A DNA stretch of 64,000 nt, taken from Roridomyces roridus (Eukaryota; Basidiomycota; Agaricomycetes; Agaricales; Mycenaceae). The translations under genes and the position numbers were made by a program. The first letter of the stretch is position 1. Each line of letters starts with the position of its first letter. The stretch is from NCBI GenBank assembly GCA_029378245.1, contig JARKIF010000035.1, forward strand, positions 1-64,000, given 5' to 3'. The notes beneath the pieces were generated by a model. The model ran no database searches, was not told the origin of the DNA, and worked only from the letters and a program-made list of their open reading frames with translations. Below, in pieces: positions 1 to 9,705 of the stretch.

Positions 1-493
1 GAACGAAGTCGTCGTGTCGGGCATGCTCGGGTTCCAATCGTTGAGCACGTCTGCACGCGTCAGCGGCCGGTCGAGCTCTTCTGCCCGGCCCCCTGCACCC
101 TCGCAATCAGAAGCCCAGCGTTTTTTCGCGCCAGCCCACGCCCAGCCCGTTTGTCGCGCGTGCAAAGAGCAGAACGAGCAGAGGCCGCATTTGCTTTGAC
201 GGGTGTAAAAAGTAGTACTTGGCTATTTCATCGAGTCCGGGGTGGGCTGAGCCGAGGAGACTGAGCAGGCTTGAGCGGAGGCTCTCGAGTTCGGGGGCAA
301 CGACTGCGGAAGGGTCGCGTCGAGCCTGTTGTTGTGCCTTGACGACTGGTTGTTTTTGGAGTTGGAGGGTAGAATATGGACGGCGTTTACCGCGGACGAG
401 AGCAGCAGTGGATGCATCCGCCCATCGTCGCATTGAGAGGCCGACGTGGTATGAGGCAGTAAATTTACGTCTGACCCGACTCTCGACTGACAT
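1..493 (-). CDS. COQ1: Polyprenyl (hexa/deca-prenyl) diphosphate synthase, 5' part
   Basis: This is the N-terminal part of a trans-polyprenyl diphosphate synthase, which makes the isoprenoid tail of ubiquinone in mitochondria. It starts at the ATG at 493. The first ~45 residues are basic and hydroxyl-rich, as in a mitochondrial presequence. Then comes the family signature with HPSKQMRPLLVLLFARATNG around residues 90-115. The frame then stops (TGA near 105-107), but family-like sequence (EELDRPLTRADVLNDWNPSM) resumes in another frame and runs to the window edge. Two explanations fit: a 40-nt intron (GTGGGC...GCGAG, about 105-144) that joins the frames exactly, or a 1-base error in the A6 run near 122-127. 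The aspartate-rich catalytic motifs lie outside the window. Family assignment is firm; the junction is not. Confidence 0.85.
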
Positions 494-613
494 CACCTCC
501 GTATGGGAAATTCCTCTCTCATTCCTGCTCGTACACGCGCTACTATCCTACAGTTCCCGTTTCCCGCGTCATTATCATGCGATTATATGTAGAGGGAGAA
601 AATCGAAAGGCCT

Positions 614-1199
614 TCATCGCGGTCTCACCGGAGAAGTCATGGCAGACGGAACAGGCATCGGTGGGGGCTTGCGCACAGTCAAATGCTCGCGTAGCTTGGC
701 CAGCGGTATCGCAATCTTACTTGCGAGCTCCGTGCCCTGTACGTTGGTCGTCGGAAAAAAGCAGACGGGGCCAGCATAACACATACCTTGACCTCCAGCG
801 TCTCCCAATCCACATTCGGAGTCGCGTTCAGCACGAGCAGCATGAGTGGCTGGTAGTCCTCCGGCAGCGGTGGTGGTCCCGGTCGCGTTTCCAGCGGCTC
901 GTCGATAGGCAGCACGACGATACGCCCCATCTACAGTGGGAATGAATGAACTTTATGTGGGCGGCAGCGAAGGAAGAGACGAATACCTCGCCCTCGACCA
1001 TGCCCGGCCCTGTATGTTGCGTCTCCTGCCAGACCTCACCGCTCAAGCCTGCAATGACGCGGATCTCGTCTTTGGACCGCGAAGGGTATGAAACGAAGGA
1101 GATGAGTTGGCCGGAGGGGCTCAGTAGGACCGCCGTGTGCAGCTCTGGAGGCTCCAGTATTTGGCTGAGTGAATTCTGTAGCCGGGAGAGTACGAGCAT
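614..1199 (-). CDS. Roadblock/LC7-domain protein, LAMTOR2-like Ragulator subunit
   Basis: Three exons, 1199-987, 930-787 and 736-614, join in frame to about 159 residues; the introns are 56 and 50 nt with GT/AG ends. The protein has the roadblock layout: an N-terminal helix (MLVLSRLQNSLSQILEP), a strand pair (HTAVLLSPSGQLISFVSYPS), a helix (EIRVIAGLSGEVWQE), a further strand (GRIVVLPID) and a C-terminal helix (LASKIAIPLAKLREHL). In animals LAMTOR2 scaffolds Rag GTPases on the lysosome for TORC1 signalling. I favour that subgroup over dynein light-chain roadblock because of the long C-terminal helix, but this is inference. I chose the ATG at 1199 because upstream in-frame codons overlap the 3' end of the neighbouring gene. 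It lies 66 bp downstream of family A copy A1 on the same strand. Confidence 0.6.
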
Positions 1200-1264
1200 C
1201 GAGGTGGGATGGAGGCGGAAGATGGGAAATTGCCTTTTCGGTACACTGTGCCTATGGAACGCTA

Positions 1265-2185
1265 CTAGTGTTCGTACACTTTGAGCCAACGGACACGGCC
1301 TTGACTATATTCCTGCAACAACTCCCTCCCTTCAGTCGCAAGTAACAACGACCGCCACGGTGCAGCGCACAACCGCTCGTCCGGCCACTGATCCAGAACA
1401 CCATGAGCGCGCAAAGTATGAGTGCGATATGTCACGAGTGCCCGGTCCAAGCGAAGCATCACCATAAGTGCTTTCCCAATATCCCGATGCAGCAGCTCTG
1501 AGTCTGGGCGTCCATCTCCGGACCAGACACCCTCGATCTCAGCCAACACAAGTTCCAAGTCCTCATGCGTCTCCACGAGAAAATCCAAGTGCTCGTCGGC
1601 GTCCGCCACATGGGCCGCAAGTTCACTAGATGACCAGGGTCGTTCCGGCTTGCGGAACATCCAAAGCAAAAGTCGCTCCACGGAGGTCTCTCCAGAGGCT
1701 TCGAGTTCGCCAGCAAGACTGGCAGCAAGGACAGGCCACCCACCGCGCAAATCCGCGATAGGGGTCTCCAATTCTTTCAGTCGCTCCCTGAAAATGCGGA
1801 AAAGGGTAGTAGACATCCGCTCTTCTTCCTCATCCACGCACCCGGAAGAACGTGCTCGGTGATGAAACAGATATCTCGCGCATGTCCCCTGCACTTCGAG
1901 GATAGCGTCCATTAGGGTGATATAGCTGCTAAGAAGCGGGTCAATTAGGGACTTGTACTCCTTGGAATTGTTCGTCTCGAGCTCCTCAATCCTCACAGAC
2001 AGTTGCGCCATGTCGTAAAACGCTTCTCGGGCTGCGAAGCCGATGTCGTCCAGTTGCTCGCAAAGAGTATTGATGAGTGGGTCCTTTCGAGAAGATCAGA
2101 AGGTAGGTACGAGGGTCCAGAAGAGAATGCAAACAGGAGTGCGCTGGGGCTTTGGACTGGGAGGAGAGGGAAACCATGGCCACAT
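1265..2185 (-). CDS. Family A helical protein, copy A1 (function unknown)
   Basis: First of eight family A members here; I do not recognise a named domain. Exon 1 (2185-2135) encodes 17 residues, MWPWFPSPPSPKPQRTP. A 51-nt intron (donor GTTTGC, acceptor CGAAAG) leads to exon 2 (2083-1265); total about 289 aa. All full copies share this gene structure: a tiny proline-rich exon, a phase-0 intron, then one long helical exon starting with a DPLI-like motif. Landmarks are AAREAFYDMAQLS, KEYKSLIDPL, a CARYL motif, LKELETPIADLRGGW, an acidic linker, LDRALVTYRTHT, and a C-terminal aromatic end (RWLKVYEH). No signal peptide or membrane segment is seen; predicted all-alpha and probably cytosolic. The frame is open throughout. 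The DMAQLS methionine at 2011 would be an internal start, so the spliced ATG is preferred. Confidence 0.75.
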
Positions 2186-3679
2186 TGTTCCAGGTCGGAA
2201 AGACATGGTTCATTGTTTGTTCGCTGATCACTGCAAACTGAAATGTACTGTAGTATTCCGCGCATACTGAGCTAGAACTCGTAAAGCTTGAGCCAATTAT
2301 CATCGTCCGGACTATATTCCTTGGCGAGCTCCCTCTCTTTAGTCGCGAGCAATATCCGGAGCGGCGTGGCGCACAGACGCTCCTGTGTCCACCTAGGATG
2401 CCCGCGAAGACCATGCTCCCATACAATACGGGTGCGTATAACAGTTGTTTTCGTTGAATATTATCAGCACAGTGTGCAATTGCCAATGTGCAGTTTTAGC
2501 CCGAGGTCGCAGAATTTTGAAAGTTTGAGCACCCAGGTCGCGCGATTTTGATGATCGGAGCAACGAGGGCGGAAGGTCTTTGACAGGTTGAACGTTGAAC
2601 ACCGAGGTCACAGGTCATACACCATGCGAGTTCGTGTGCTCTGAGGATATCAAATACAATTTATGTAAGTACTTTGTCGACGGGATTCAGATAGGTTTCA
2701 CTCAGAGGATTGAAGTTTCAGGTTGAAGAGGGCATCCGCCATGATCCGGCTCGGCTATAATGGCCTGCACAATATGATCCAGTGATCGGACCACATTGCC
2801 GAGTACGGCAACAATCCATTGCTCCAAAAGTAGATCCTGTTGCCGAGCCCTCGCTCACTGACTAGCCTATCTTACACTGATCCTGTGCCTCAGGCTCGCA
2901 AAAGGCGGGTTCAAGTTGTGCAAAAGCTGCCGTTGACCCGCTTGAATCAAGCCGAGTGGTTTCTTTCCCCTAATGAATAAGATACATCTTTGCCCGCCTA
3001 AATTCTAATAACATGTCGCCCGAAGCAAAAGCCAGAACTTGAGACAAGGAAGAACACAAGCATGTGAAAGTTGTCTTGTTTAAAGAAAATCATAATCACG
3101 GATCTGCGCCTCATTCCCCCTGACACTGTCTCCCCGCTGGCAACACTTCTAAAGTCTTCAGCCAAGAGCCCATATTACTTGGGTCTTCGCTCAACACACC
3201 CCCCATTCCCGAAGTATATTGACGGCATGAATGTCATTGAATTTGCCGTCAATACACCACTGGCGAGGATGAGGAGCATGTCGACAGCCCCAGTTCCAGA
3301 GCCTCGGGAATCTCGTTCCAGACTTGTGTCAAGTCCGAGAGGCACGGCGAGGTCTTGCAATTGTACACGGGCAGCGCGTGCCATCGGGTGTGTTGAATAA
3401 TGGATTAGGTCGGCCATCAGAAGCTGCTTCAAATGAGAGAGGAGAAAACATTTCTTCATGGGTGTGACGGGCATTTTGCCCAAGAGGTTTGGGTGATACT
3501 GTGCATTCTCCGTCATGGTTTGATTGGGCGGAACAAAATACCTGAGAAATTCTTGCCAGGCTACTTGTGTGTGGCTCGGGGCCGCTGGCACAATGTGTCG
3601 GACCTGTTGTTAGTTGGCCGAAGGAGAATGCAAGAGCAGAATACATAGAGCCCTTAGACTGAAGAAAGTAGCACGGGAT

Positions 3680-3700
3680 GAGAGAGAGAGAGAGAGAGAG
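3680..3700. repeat. (AG)n microsatellite
   Basis: About ten AG dinucleotides in a row, inside the 2,025-bp element. Confidence 0.9.
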
Positions 3701-4303
3701 ACTCCATCAATCTATTGACATGAAGGATATCTACAGACATATGGGAGCCAGCACGCAGAGGTAAGTATCCGAATTGAGTTGTACACCAAGTAAGAAAGGC
3801 ATCCTCATCAATTGTCCACACACCCGACACGCTCCTAGACTGGACACACGGCCACTATAGAGGGCCAATCTAGACAGAGGAGGTGGCAACCCAGGCATGG
3901 CCCGAGTCCGCGCCAGGCTTTCTGATATCATATTGACGACCGGCTCTCGGCACGATGGGGAGCGGATGGAGGGAGACTTCCCCAGAAACCTGCCGAAAGC
4001 GGTCCTGCGTCGGTGAGATTGTCGGCCCCAGGCAGCAGATGATTAGCTCAGAGTCCAGTCAGAGTCGAGTCTCCGGGTCTGTCCGAGTGGTCGAAGATTG
4101 CAGTTGGATCCATGGAGGCGTATGAGAGTTTATGCCGCAGGTATTCCCCGCCCCCGAGGGGACGTAGGTAGCTCGTTGCGGAACACTTTGAGGCATCAAT
4201 GCATGGCCACTGGCAGTGGATGGTGGCGAAATGGAAGCAAATCTTGAATTTGTCCGCGTTGCGATGCCTGTCAATGATCCGTGATCTATATCGGAAGTAC
4301 GTA

Positions 4304-4349
4304 CCTCAGACCTCAGATCTCAGACCTCAGATCTCAGACCTCAAACCTC
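4304..4349. repeat. Short tandem repeat, 14-bp unit CTCAGACCTCAGAT
   Basis: About three imperfect copies of a 14-bp unit built from CTCAGAYCT, 85 bp inside the right TIR of the 2,025-bp element. It may be a subterminal repeat. Confidence 0.8.
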
Positions 4350-5318
4350 GTGATTGCACTAACTGACCTCTGAAGGGAAACGCGGCAAGGGCTCAATGAA
4401 ACCTCGCATCCGTGACCTCTTTTCTCATCCCAGATAATTTACAACGATAAAAAACGTCATAGCGATAGCTCACGAGCGCCCGGTCCAGGCGAATCATCAC
4501 CATAAGTGCAACCCCAATGTTCCAATGCAGCTCGTCTGGGTCTTCTTCTTGACCCCCGAAACGCTCCATGTCAGCCAACGCAAGTCCCAAGTTCCTGTGC
4601 GCTTCTAGGAGAAGATCAAGGTGGTTGTTGGCACTCGCCACTTGGGCCGAAAGCTCGCCCAGCGACCGATGTCGTTCGATCGTATTGGGATTCCACCAAA
4701 GAACGAACCGCTCGCCCAGTGTTGCTCCGTAGGCGTTTATTTCGGCTGACAGACTGCTAGCTGCGACTTCCCAGCCGCCTTGCAAATCCGCCATGGGGGT
4801 TTCAATTTCTCGGAGTTGATCCCTGAAAGTGCGAAGAAAGGCGGAAGAGATCTCCTCTGAAACGGACCCCGAGTGCGCTCGATGATGAAGCAAATATCTA
4901 GCACATGTTTCGTGCGCTGCAAGCATTTTACCCATGAGGGTAACGTAGTTGCTATGAAGCGGGTCGATTAGGGGCTTGAACTTTTTGGAAGTGGTCCTTT
5001 TTTCGAGGTCGCCGATTCGAGAAGAGAGTTGCGCCATGTCGAAATATGCTTCCCGGGTAGCACAGACGACGTCATCCAATCGATTGCAAAGAGCATTGAC
5101 CAGCGGGTCCTTTCGAAAAGGTCAGAAAATATGTAGAAAGGTTCGGAAGAGAATGCAAACGGGAGTCTTCTGAGGCTTTGGAGGAGGAGGAGGAAAATAT
5201 GTCCACATCTGGTCGAGAGCAAATGAGCCATCATTAAGTCGTTCGGACCGGACCGGCGGCTTGGTCAGTACAAACAAAGGCGCATCATGCTCCTCTTTTA
5301 CTCCCGACCACTGTCTCG

Positions 5319-6281
5319 ATGTCCCGCAGGGAGACCGGAGAGTGCCAAGTACTAGACGGCGATACACCCCGTCTTTTCGTGGAATACCCAACACAGAAAG
5401 AGGAAACCTCGGTCCGTGGGGCCTCTCTTTTGCTCAATTTCTCCAACTGAAGAAATTGCCACATTCAGGATGCCTCGACCAATCAACTACTTCAGCGGTT
5501 CGATGTAGCAGCCGCAGCCGGCCTAAGGGCGTTCGAGGACATTGCAAAACTCTCTCGGCGGCTCGTTCGCATCAACGTCGCATTGATGTCGGAGCGCGGC
5601 ATGCTTTTGGACATCCTCGAGCCTCTGAGCTTGGAATACAACTGCTTGATGGCTGCCGTGCTCACGGCTCACGCTTCATGCGCTCACGACCTCCTCAAGC
5701 GCCGGGCGCTACTTCAAGTTCGACGGCGTCAATCATCTCTAGTACCGATTGTGCACACGGACTGGGAGCGCGCGCTGGCCGAGATGAAGGTGCACGTAGA
5801 TGCCATCCAAGCTCGCTGGCCTGAAACAATGGAAGTTTTACGAATCCAGCTCGAGTCCCTTTGCCACCCTCCCTTGCTTTCTTGGCTGTTTTGGACTTGT
5901 TCTAAAAACACGAAATCGGACATCCACAAGCTTACCAACGGCCTTGGGAGTATCATGGAGACCGCCATCCGCGGAGTTGTCGAGCTCATGCGGGCATACA
6001 CCGAAATGGACCTCGCTTTCCAAGAAACGAGAGAATCTCCTTCAGCCAACGACCTCCACATCATGGGGCTCACGCTCCGTGAACTGATTCGTCTGGACAC
6101 CGCGTTCATCAGGTATCGAGCGGGGTTTTGGATCATGAGTCGGTTGGCCGTCGAGCGGTACAGCAGCGAGGATCTGAAAAACTCGCCTCTTCGTCAGTTG
6201 CTCCTCGCGGAGAGTGACTATTTGTTTGAACATAGCCCGCGCCCGGAGAATATACGGTGGATGAAGCACTATAAGTATTAA
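5319..6281 (+). CDS. Family A helical protein, divergent copy A3
   Basis: Exon 1 (5319-5411) starts MSRRETGECQVLDGDTPRLF and ends EETS. A 57-nt intron (GTCCGT...CATTCAG) leads to exon 2 (5469-6281), starting DASTNQLLQRFDVAAAAGL; total about 301 aa. It aligns with the other copies along its length: LRAFEDIAKLSRRL for the AREAF.DMAQLSARI block, LLDILEPLSLEYNCLMAAVL for the PLIDPLxSxYxxLMxAIL block, a conserved CAHDLLKRR, and ELIRLDTAFIRYRAG for the RLDRALVSYRT block. The end is aromatic (RWMKHYKY). It is the most diverged open copy and, with A7, one of two on the plus strand. A1, A2 and A3 form a head-to-head cluster: A2 and A3 diverge from 5208/5319, leaving 110 bp between start codons, so they may share a promoter region. 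Confidence 0.65.
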
Positions 6282-7109
6282 ATTACGAGCACCTTTCTCT
6301 GATTCGCTGAATATTGTAATGTCGACTTTCTCTAACAATGTTATTGGGCTGAATTCGTTCGGCCCCTGCCTAAAGCTGCACTATGTGACCCACCTACGTC
6401 CCAGGCAGCACCCGTGGCGGCCTCGGCTTGGCTTTACATTCCTCCCTCTGCTCGCCAACCACAAGCTCGCGCGACTTGAGTCCATTCGCATCCCCTCTAA
6501 TCCTACTTGGTCATCCTCCAGTCGAGGCCGCCTTTTAATCTTCCGCCGCAGCAGCGTGTACAATTATTCGAAATCCTGACAGCATCGCCTAATTTCGAAC
6601 AGTTTTTTCTGCACAAATGGATCCCCTCATTGGATATTGCCGACGTTGTCACGACAAGACTTGTTTCACGCGTCCAACAGCGGTAAGATGCTGTGGATTG
6701 GGTAGTGCGCTACTAAAGCTCGTAAAATGAACTGAATAAAAGTCTAGGAGAGGGTACAGAATACGACGACTAGCTACTGCTTTTATACTATGAGGGATAG
6801 ATCCACGATGCTACACTAATTGTCCTGGCTTCCGACATGCACTATTGTCCTGCACCTTTGTCGTCTCCTATTGTCATGTCTACACCGTGTTCTTCATAGA
6901 AGCCTGTCATGATCTGACAGTTCACTGATGGAAAACTCCTTCCCTCATCCACGCTGTCGTTCATAAATATGAAACTGTCCCACGTCTTTAAATAATGTCT
7001 TCTTCGGCTTCTTCCTCAATCCGATCGAGACGGGGTTCCCATGACTTTAACGCTGTACGGCGCCAATGTATATCGGGTTTATTTGGCGTTGTCACGTGCG
7101 CAAATAGGT
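6282..7109. other. Intergenic stretch, no supported gene
   Basis: Only short ORFs without family similarity that I can see. No TIRs or tandem repeats stand out. Confidence 0.5.
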
Positions 7110-7270
7110 CAGCGCGTGACAGACGTTCTTTCTTCGAGGTATTACTGCGGTACTCCGCCACAAATGAAAGTCGGCAGCTAGTAGTAGTAGCGAAACTCGA
7201 GATGCTGGAAATCGGCGACCTCAAGCCAACGTTCACGGAATCCGCTGATGCAGTTGCGCTGGAGGTCTGA
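7110..7270 (+). pseudogene. F-box protein 3' relic
   Basis: The stretch SFFEVLLRYSATNESRQL ... LEMLEIGDLKPTFTE resembles the C-terminal block of the intact F-box gene at 16860-18382 (EFFDVLQYSSTDQTRQL ... LERLEIAELYPTFTE). The rest of an F-box gene is not recognisable upstream. It ends TGA at 7268-7270. It is a decayed fragment, not a working gene. Confidence 0.5.
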
Positions 7271-7275
7271 GGGCG

Positions 7276-8370
7276 AAGACCTGTAATGTCCGTGCCAGAG
7301 GGTAGGACAAAGGGGCCGGAACCGGAGGTCGGAGGTCGGAGTACCAGAGGTCGGAGGACCGTGGGATGATGACCGAAGGTGATCCGGATGAGGTGAACGC
7401 TACTCGGAGGGAGAGCACACCAACCACTTGACTTCCAAGAGAGGATTACTCGGAGACTAGATGGCACAGAGGAGTTGTGGAGGCAACACACGTTAATTAA
7501 CTACTGAGGTACATCAAAGTCGTATCGCCTATATATACTAAGTAAGTATGACACGACCTAATGGAGTCAGAAGTATGAAAGACAATAAGATCTATACTAC
7601 AACAATAAGAGAGAAGAAGATAAAGATAATCACAATAAGGGAAACGCTCAGAAGAACTTCATTGCGTGAAAACCCTATAGGATTGTGCAATACGAACAGA
7701 TCGGATGCATCAAGGTCGGAATGTCCGGATCAGTCGGAAATGATCCGAACCGGAGGAGTCGGAAGGTCCAAGGGAGAGTCGGGAGAGTTGGACATGCATG
7801 GATATAACAACATAAGATTGTGCAATATGACGTGATCGAATGCATCTTGGATGGAAGAGGCCGGAAGGTCGGAGGGACCGGAGGACCCAGAGGGATCGGA
7901 GGGCCCGGAGGGATCGGAGGGCCTCGGATCGAAGTCGGGATGACATGGATATAACAAGACCCGTTTGTGTGGTCTCGCGCGCCTCAGATGCGTGCAACTT
8001 GGGTGGCGTAATTGCTGGGAGCCGTTACGGTTTCTTGACTACCGGGAGTACTGTCGTTGATGAGATTCTGCGGGGTACTGTCGTATCCAACTCGTTGCGG
8101 GAACACTGGATGTCCACGTGATCGCGTTGCGTACCATCATTGATGGCCTTATTAATAGGTCACCTAGTGGCTTCCCATCCTTTCCCATCCTCGCATGCAT
8201 TCTGGAAATCATAATCAACGATGACAAAAGCACTGGAAATCGTGTTTGGCTGCCCCACGAGCAAACGCCGTTATCTCCTCTTCGCTCGGTTCCTGGATGG
8301 CATCTCGAGGCATTTTAAGCAGTCAAGCCAACGGGATGCAGGGTGCACCCCTCACGGTACTCGTCCGGGC
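7276..8370. repeat. Low-complexity GGAGGTCGGAGG-type region with a duplicated block
   Basis: 7290-7360 and 7860-7930 are rich in CGGAGG/TCGGAGG units. A ~110-bp imperfect duplication is visible: an ATTGTGCAATA...GATCG...TGCATC segment near 7682-7712 and again near 7815-7845, followed by CATGGATATAACAA near 7797 and 7942. No convincing coding sequence. Confidence 0.5.
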
Positions 8371-8394
8371 TCAGATTTTTGCGCCACCCCTCGT

Positions 8395-9190
8395 ATGCCT
8401 CCTCATGTTTACAATTTGCCTCTCCGCTTCAGTGTAGTTCTGGTCAAGTGTGAACCAGAGACCGCCGGTTAAGTCTGTTCTCCCTACCACGTTGGTAGTG
8501 CTGGCCACAATACGAGTATGATAAAATATATTTTGAATACGAGGCAAAAAATATGAATACAATACGCGCTGCTGGTTTTTTGTGAATATGAATACAGCTG
8601 AATATGAATATGAATACAATATGAATATGATACAATATGCTTCAAGCATATTCAACTATATTCAAATACGGCCAGGCAATCAATTTCTGCTCCGGCAGGG
8701 TGATGGCGCGCTCATATTTACATCAGAACTTGATCGGATCAATCACCAACACGCAACATCTTCAATTCTGGTCTGATGTGATATACTTTGGCAGGTATGA
8801 CGGGACAGCATCAATCAAAATAGCCTGATCAGGTATCAAATCATGATGCACATGGTGAAATCCCACTGTTCGAAGCTTTGCGGGCTGGCTGGGTGGTCAT
8901 GGGGACACCTGTTGACCAAGGCCCTTTGCTTTGGGCCCTGGGTACGGAATGGTGAGCCCGGTTTTGAGGCCAAAATTCTTTCAAGGGAGCCCAAAATATA
9001 TTCAAAATACACTCAAAATATATTGTATTCTGGGACAAGAATACAAATATGATGGACTACAAATAGAATATGGCCCCCAGAGGTTGAATACAATATGAAT
9101 ATGATACAATACGGCCTCGAGCGTATTATATTCATATTTGGCCAGCACTACGTGACGTTGGGGTCAAAACCGTTTTCCTCCAAGCACTTG
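8395..9190 (-). repeat. Dispersed repeat shared with 14,567-14,735, split by a MITE
   Basis: TAGTTCTGGTCAAGTGTGAA (8437 on) recurs near 14,633, and similarity continues to CCCTACCAC. After the MITE at 8496-9153 it resumes (GGTCAAAACCG...TTTCCT; 9161 on), matching 14,694 on. At 14.6 kb the repeat lies, in frame, in a family B copy. Read on the minus strand both give LTxGLxFTLDQNY. So this is either a relic of a family B gene or a repeat that became exonic in copy B2. Confidence 0.55.
8496..9153. mobile_element. hAT-like MITE, ~0.66 kb, A/T-rich
   Basis: The left end TAGTGCTGGCCA (8496) is matched by TGGCCAGCACTA ending at 9150. TAGTG(C/T)TGG-type termini are typical of hAT elements. ACGTTGG flanks it at 8489-8495 and 9155-9161 (8 bp with one mismatch if extended), and removal restores the sequence expected from the related repeat at 14.69 kb. 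Three extra bases after the right TIR are unexplained. The interior is A/T-rich, with GAATATGAATAC-like motifs facing each other near both ends (8530-8640 and 8990-9130). No ORF. Confidence 0.6.
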
Positions 9191-9239
9191 TCCGCTAAAT
9201 ATGAAGGCCGTTATTGGACAAAAGTATTTCGACCATGGT

Positions 9240-9400
9240 TTTTGGGTCCAAATCACCCAGATCTCGCGAGATTTCACCAGTTCTGGCCAATTCTGATCAA
9301 ATCCTGCCAGATCTGGCCAGATCTGATAAGACCGCTGATGCTCTCAACTTTGAAATCCGGCCAAATCTGAACCAACCCAGATTTCACCATTTCTGGCAGC
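9240..9400. repeat. Sub-repeat array of AGAT(C/T)TGGCCAGA-like units
   Basis: Degenerate units such as CCAGATCTGGCCAGATCTG recur several times. The same units occur at 14,170-14,360. No coding sequence supported. Confidence 0.5.
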
Positions 9401-9449
9401 AACAAAGGACTTTTTCACTGTGTAGACATCCGCGTGGGTTGATCCAAGG

Positions 9450-9705
9450 TACTGTAGTATTCCGTTCAATTCGAATGGACATTTGACGTGTGACTTTCTA
9501 TACGAATGGAACATTTCGTATGCGACGGCCGGCACGTCCCAAAAAGGCAATTTGATCCGCCGGCAGGCGGCAGCAGGCACCGGCAGGCACCGGCAGGGCT
9601 CGGCAGAGCGAAAATTTGGCTTGTGACCCTGTGACATACGAAATTTTCCGTATAAAAAATTGGCTGTGACATGTGACCATACGAATTGAACGAAATACTA
9701 CAGTA
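9450..9705. mobile_element. 256-bp MITE with 29-bp TIRs and TA at both ends
   Basis: TACTGTAGTATTCCGTTCAA at 9450 onward is mirrored by the reverse complement of 9677-9705. By eye 27 of 29 terminal bases match. Both ends carry TA, as for Tc1/mariner-type MITEs. The interior has a GGCAGGCACCGG-type short repeat and no ORF. A lone 15-bp copy of the terminus occurs at 2246-2260, in the 3' flank of family A copy A2. Confidence 0.65.

Larger units (their letters stand above)
2437..4461. mobile_element. 2,025-bp TIR element inserted in family A copy A2
   Basis: The ends are inverted repeats: 2437-2465 and the reverse complement of 4433-4461 match at about 22 of 29 positions, both starting TATRAC. 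GCG occurs at 2434-2436 and 4462-4464, a 3-bp target duplication inside an arginine codon. A 3-bp duplication is known for CACTA (Plavaka-like in fungi) and PIF/Harbinger elements, but the ends do not start CACTA and the target is not TWA, so the superfamily is open. No complete transposase is visible. A 139-codon minus-strand ORF (3591-3175) is the longest and I do not recognise it. Internal features are an (AG)n run and a 14-bp tandem repeat. Probably non-autonomous. Confidence 0.75.
2272..5208 (-). pseudogene. Family A copy A2, split by a 2-kb transposable element
   Basis: Exon 1 (5208-5161; MWTYFPPPPPKPQKTP), a 51-nt intron, and exon 2 from 5109 encode a normal family A protein up to RLDRALVSYR at 4462. 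Reading then enters an insertion and stops at 4393 after foreign residues. The missing C-terminus, starting TRIVWEHGL and ending WLKLYEF followed by TAG, is at 2433-2272, on the other side of a 2,025-bp element. The three bases GCG flank the element on both sides; removing the element and one copy restores the frame exactly, giving about 285 aa. No other lesion is seen, so the insertion looks recent. As it stands the gene can make only a truncated protein. Confidence 0.85.

Noticed and set aside
4075..4165. CCGAGTGGTCGAAG, like a tRNA-Ser/Leu D arm
   Set aside because: No T-arm consensus downstream and no cloverleaf; it lies inside the 2,025-bp element.
7276..8000. CRISPR-like spaced GGAGG repeats
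   Set aside because: Eukaryotic locus, irregular units and spacing; simple low-complexity repeats.
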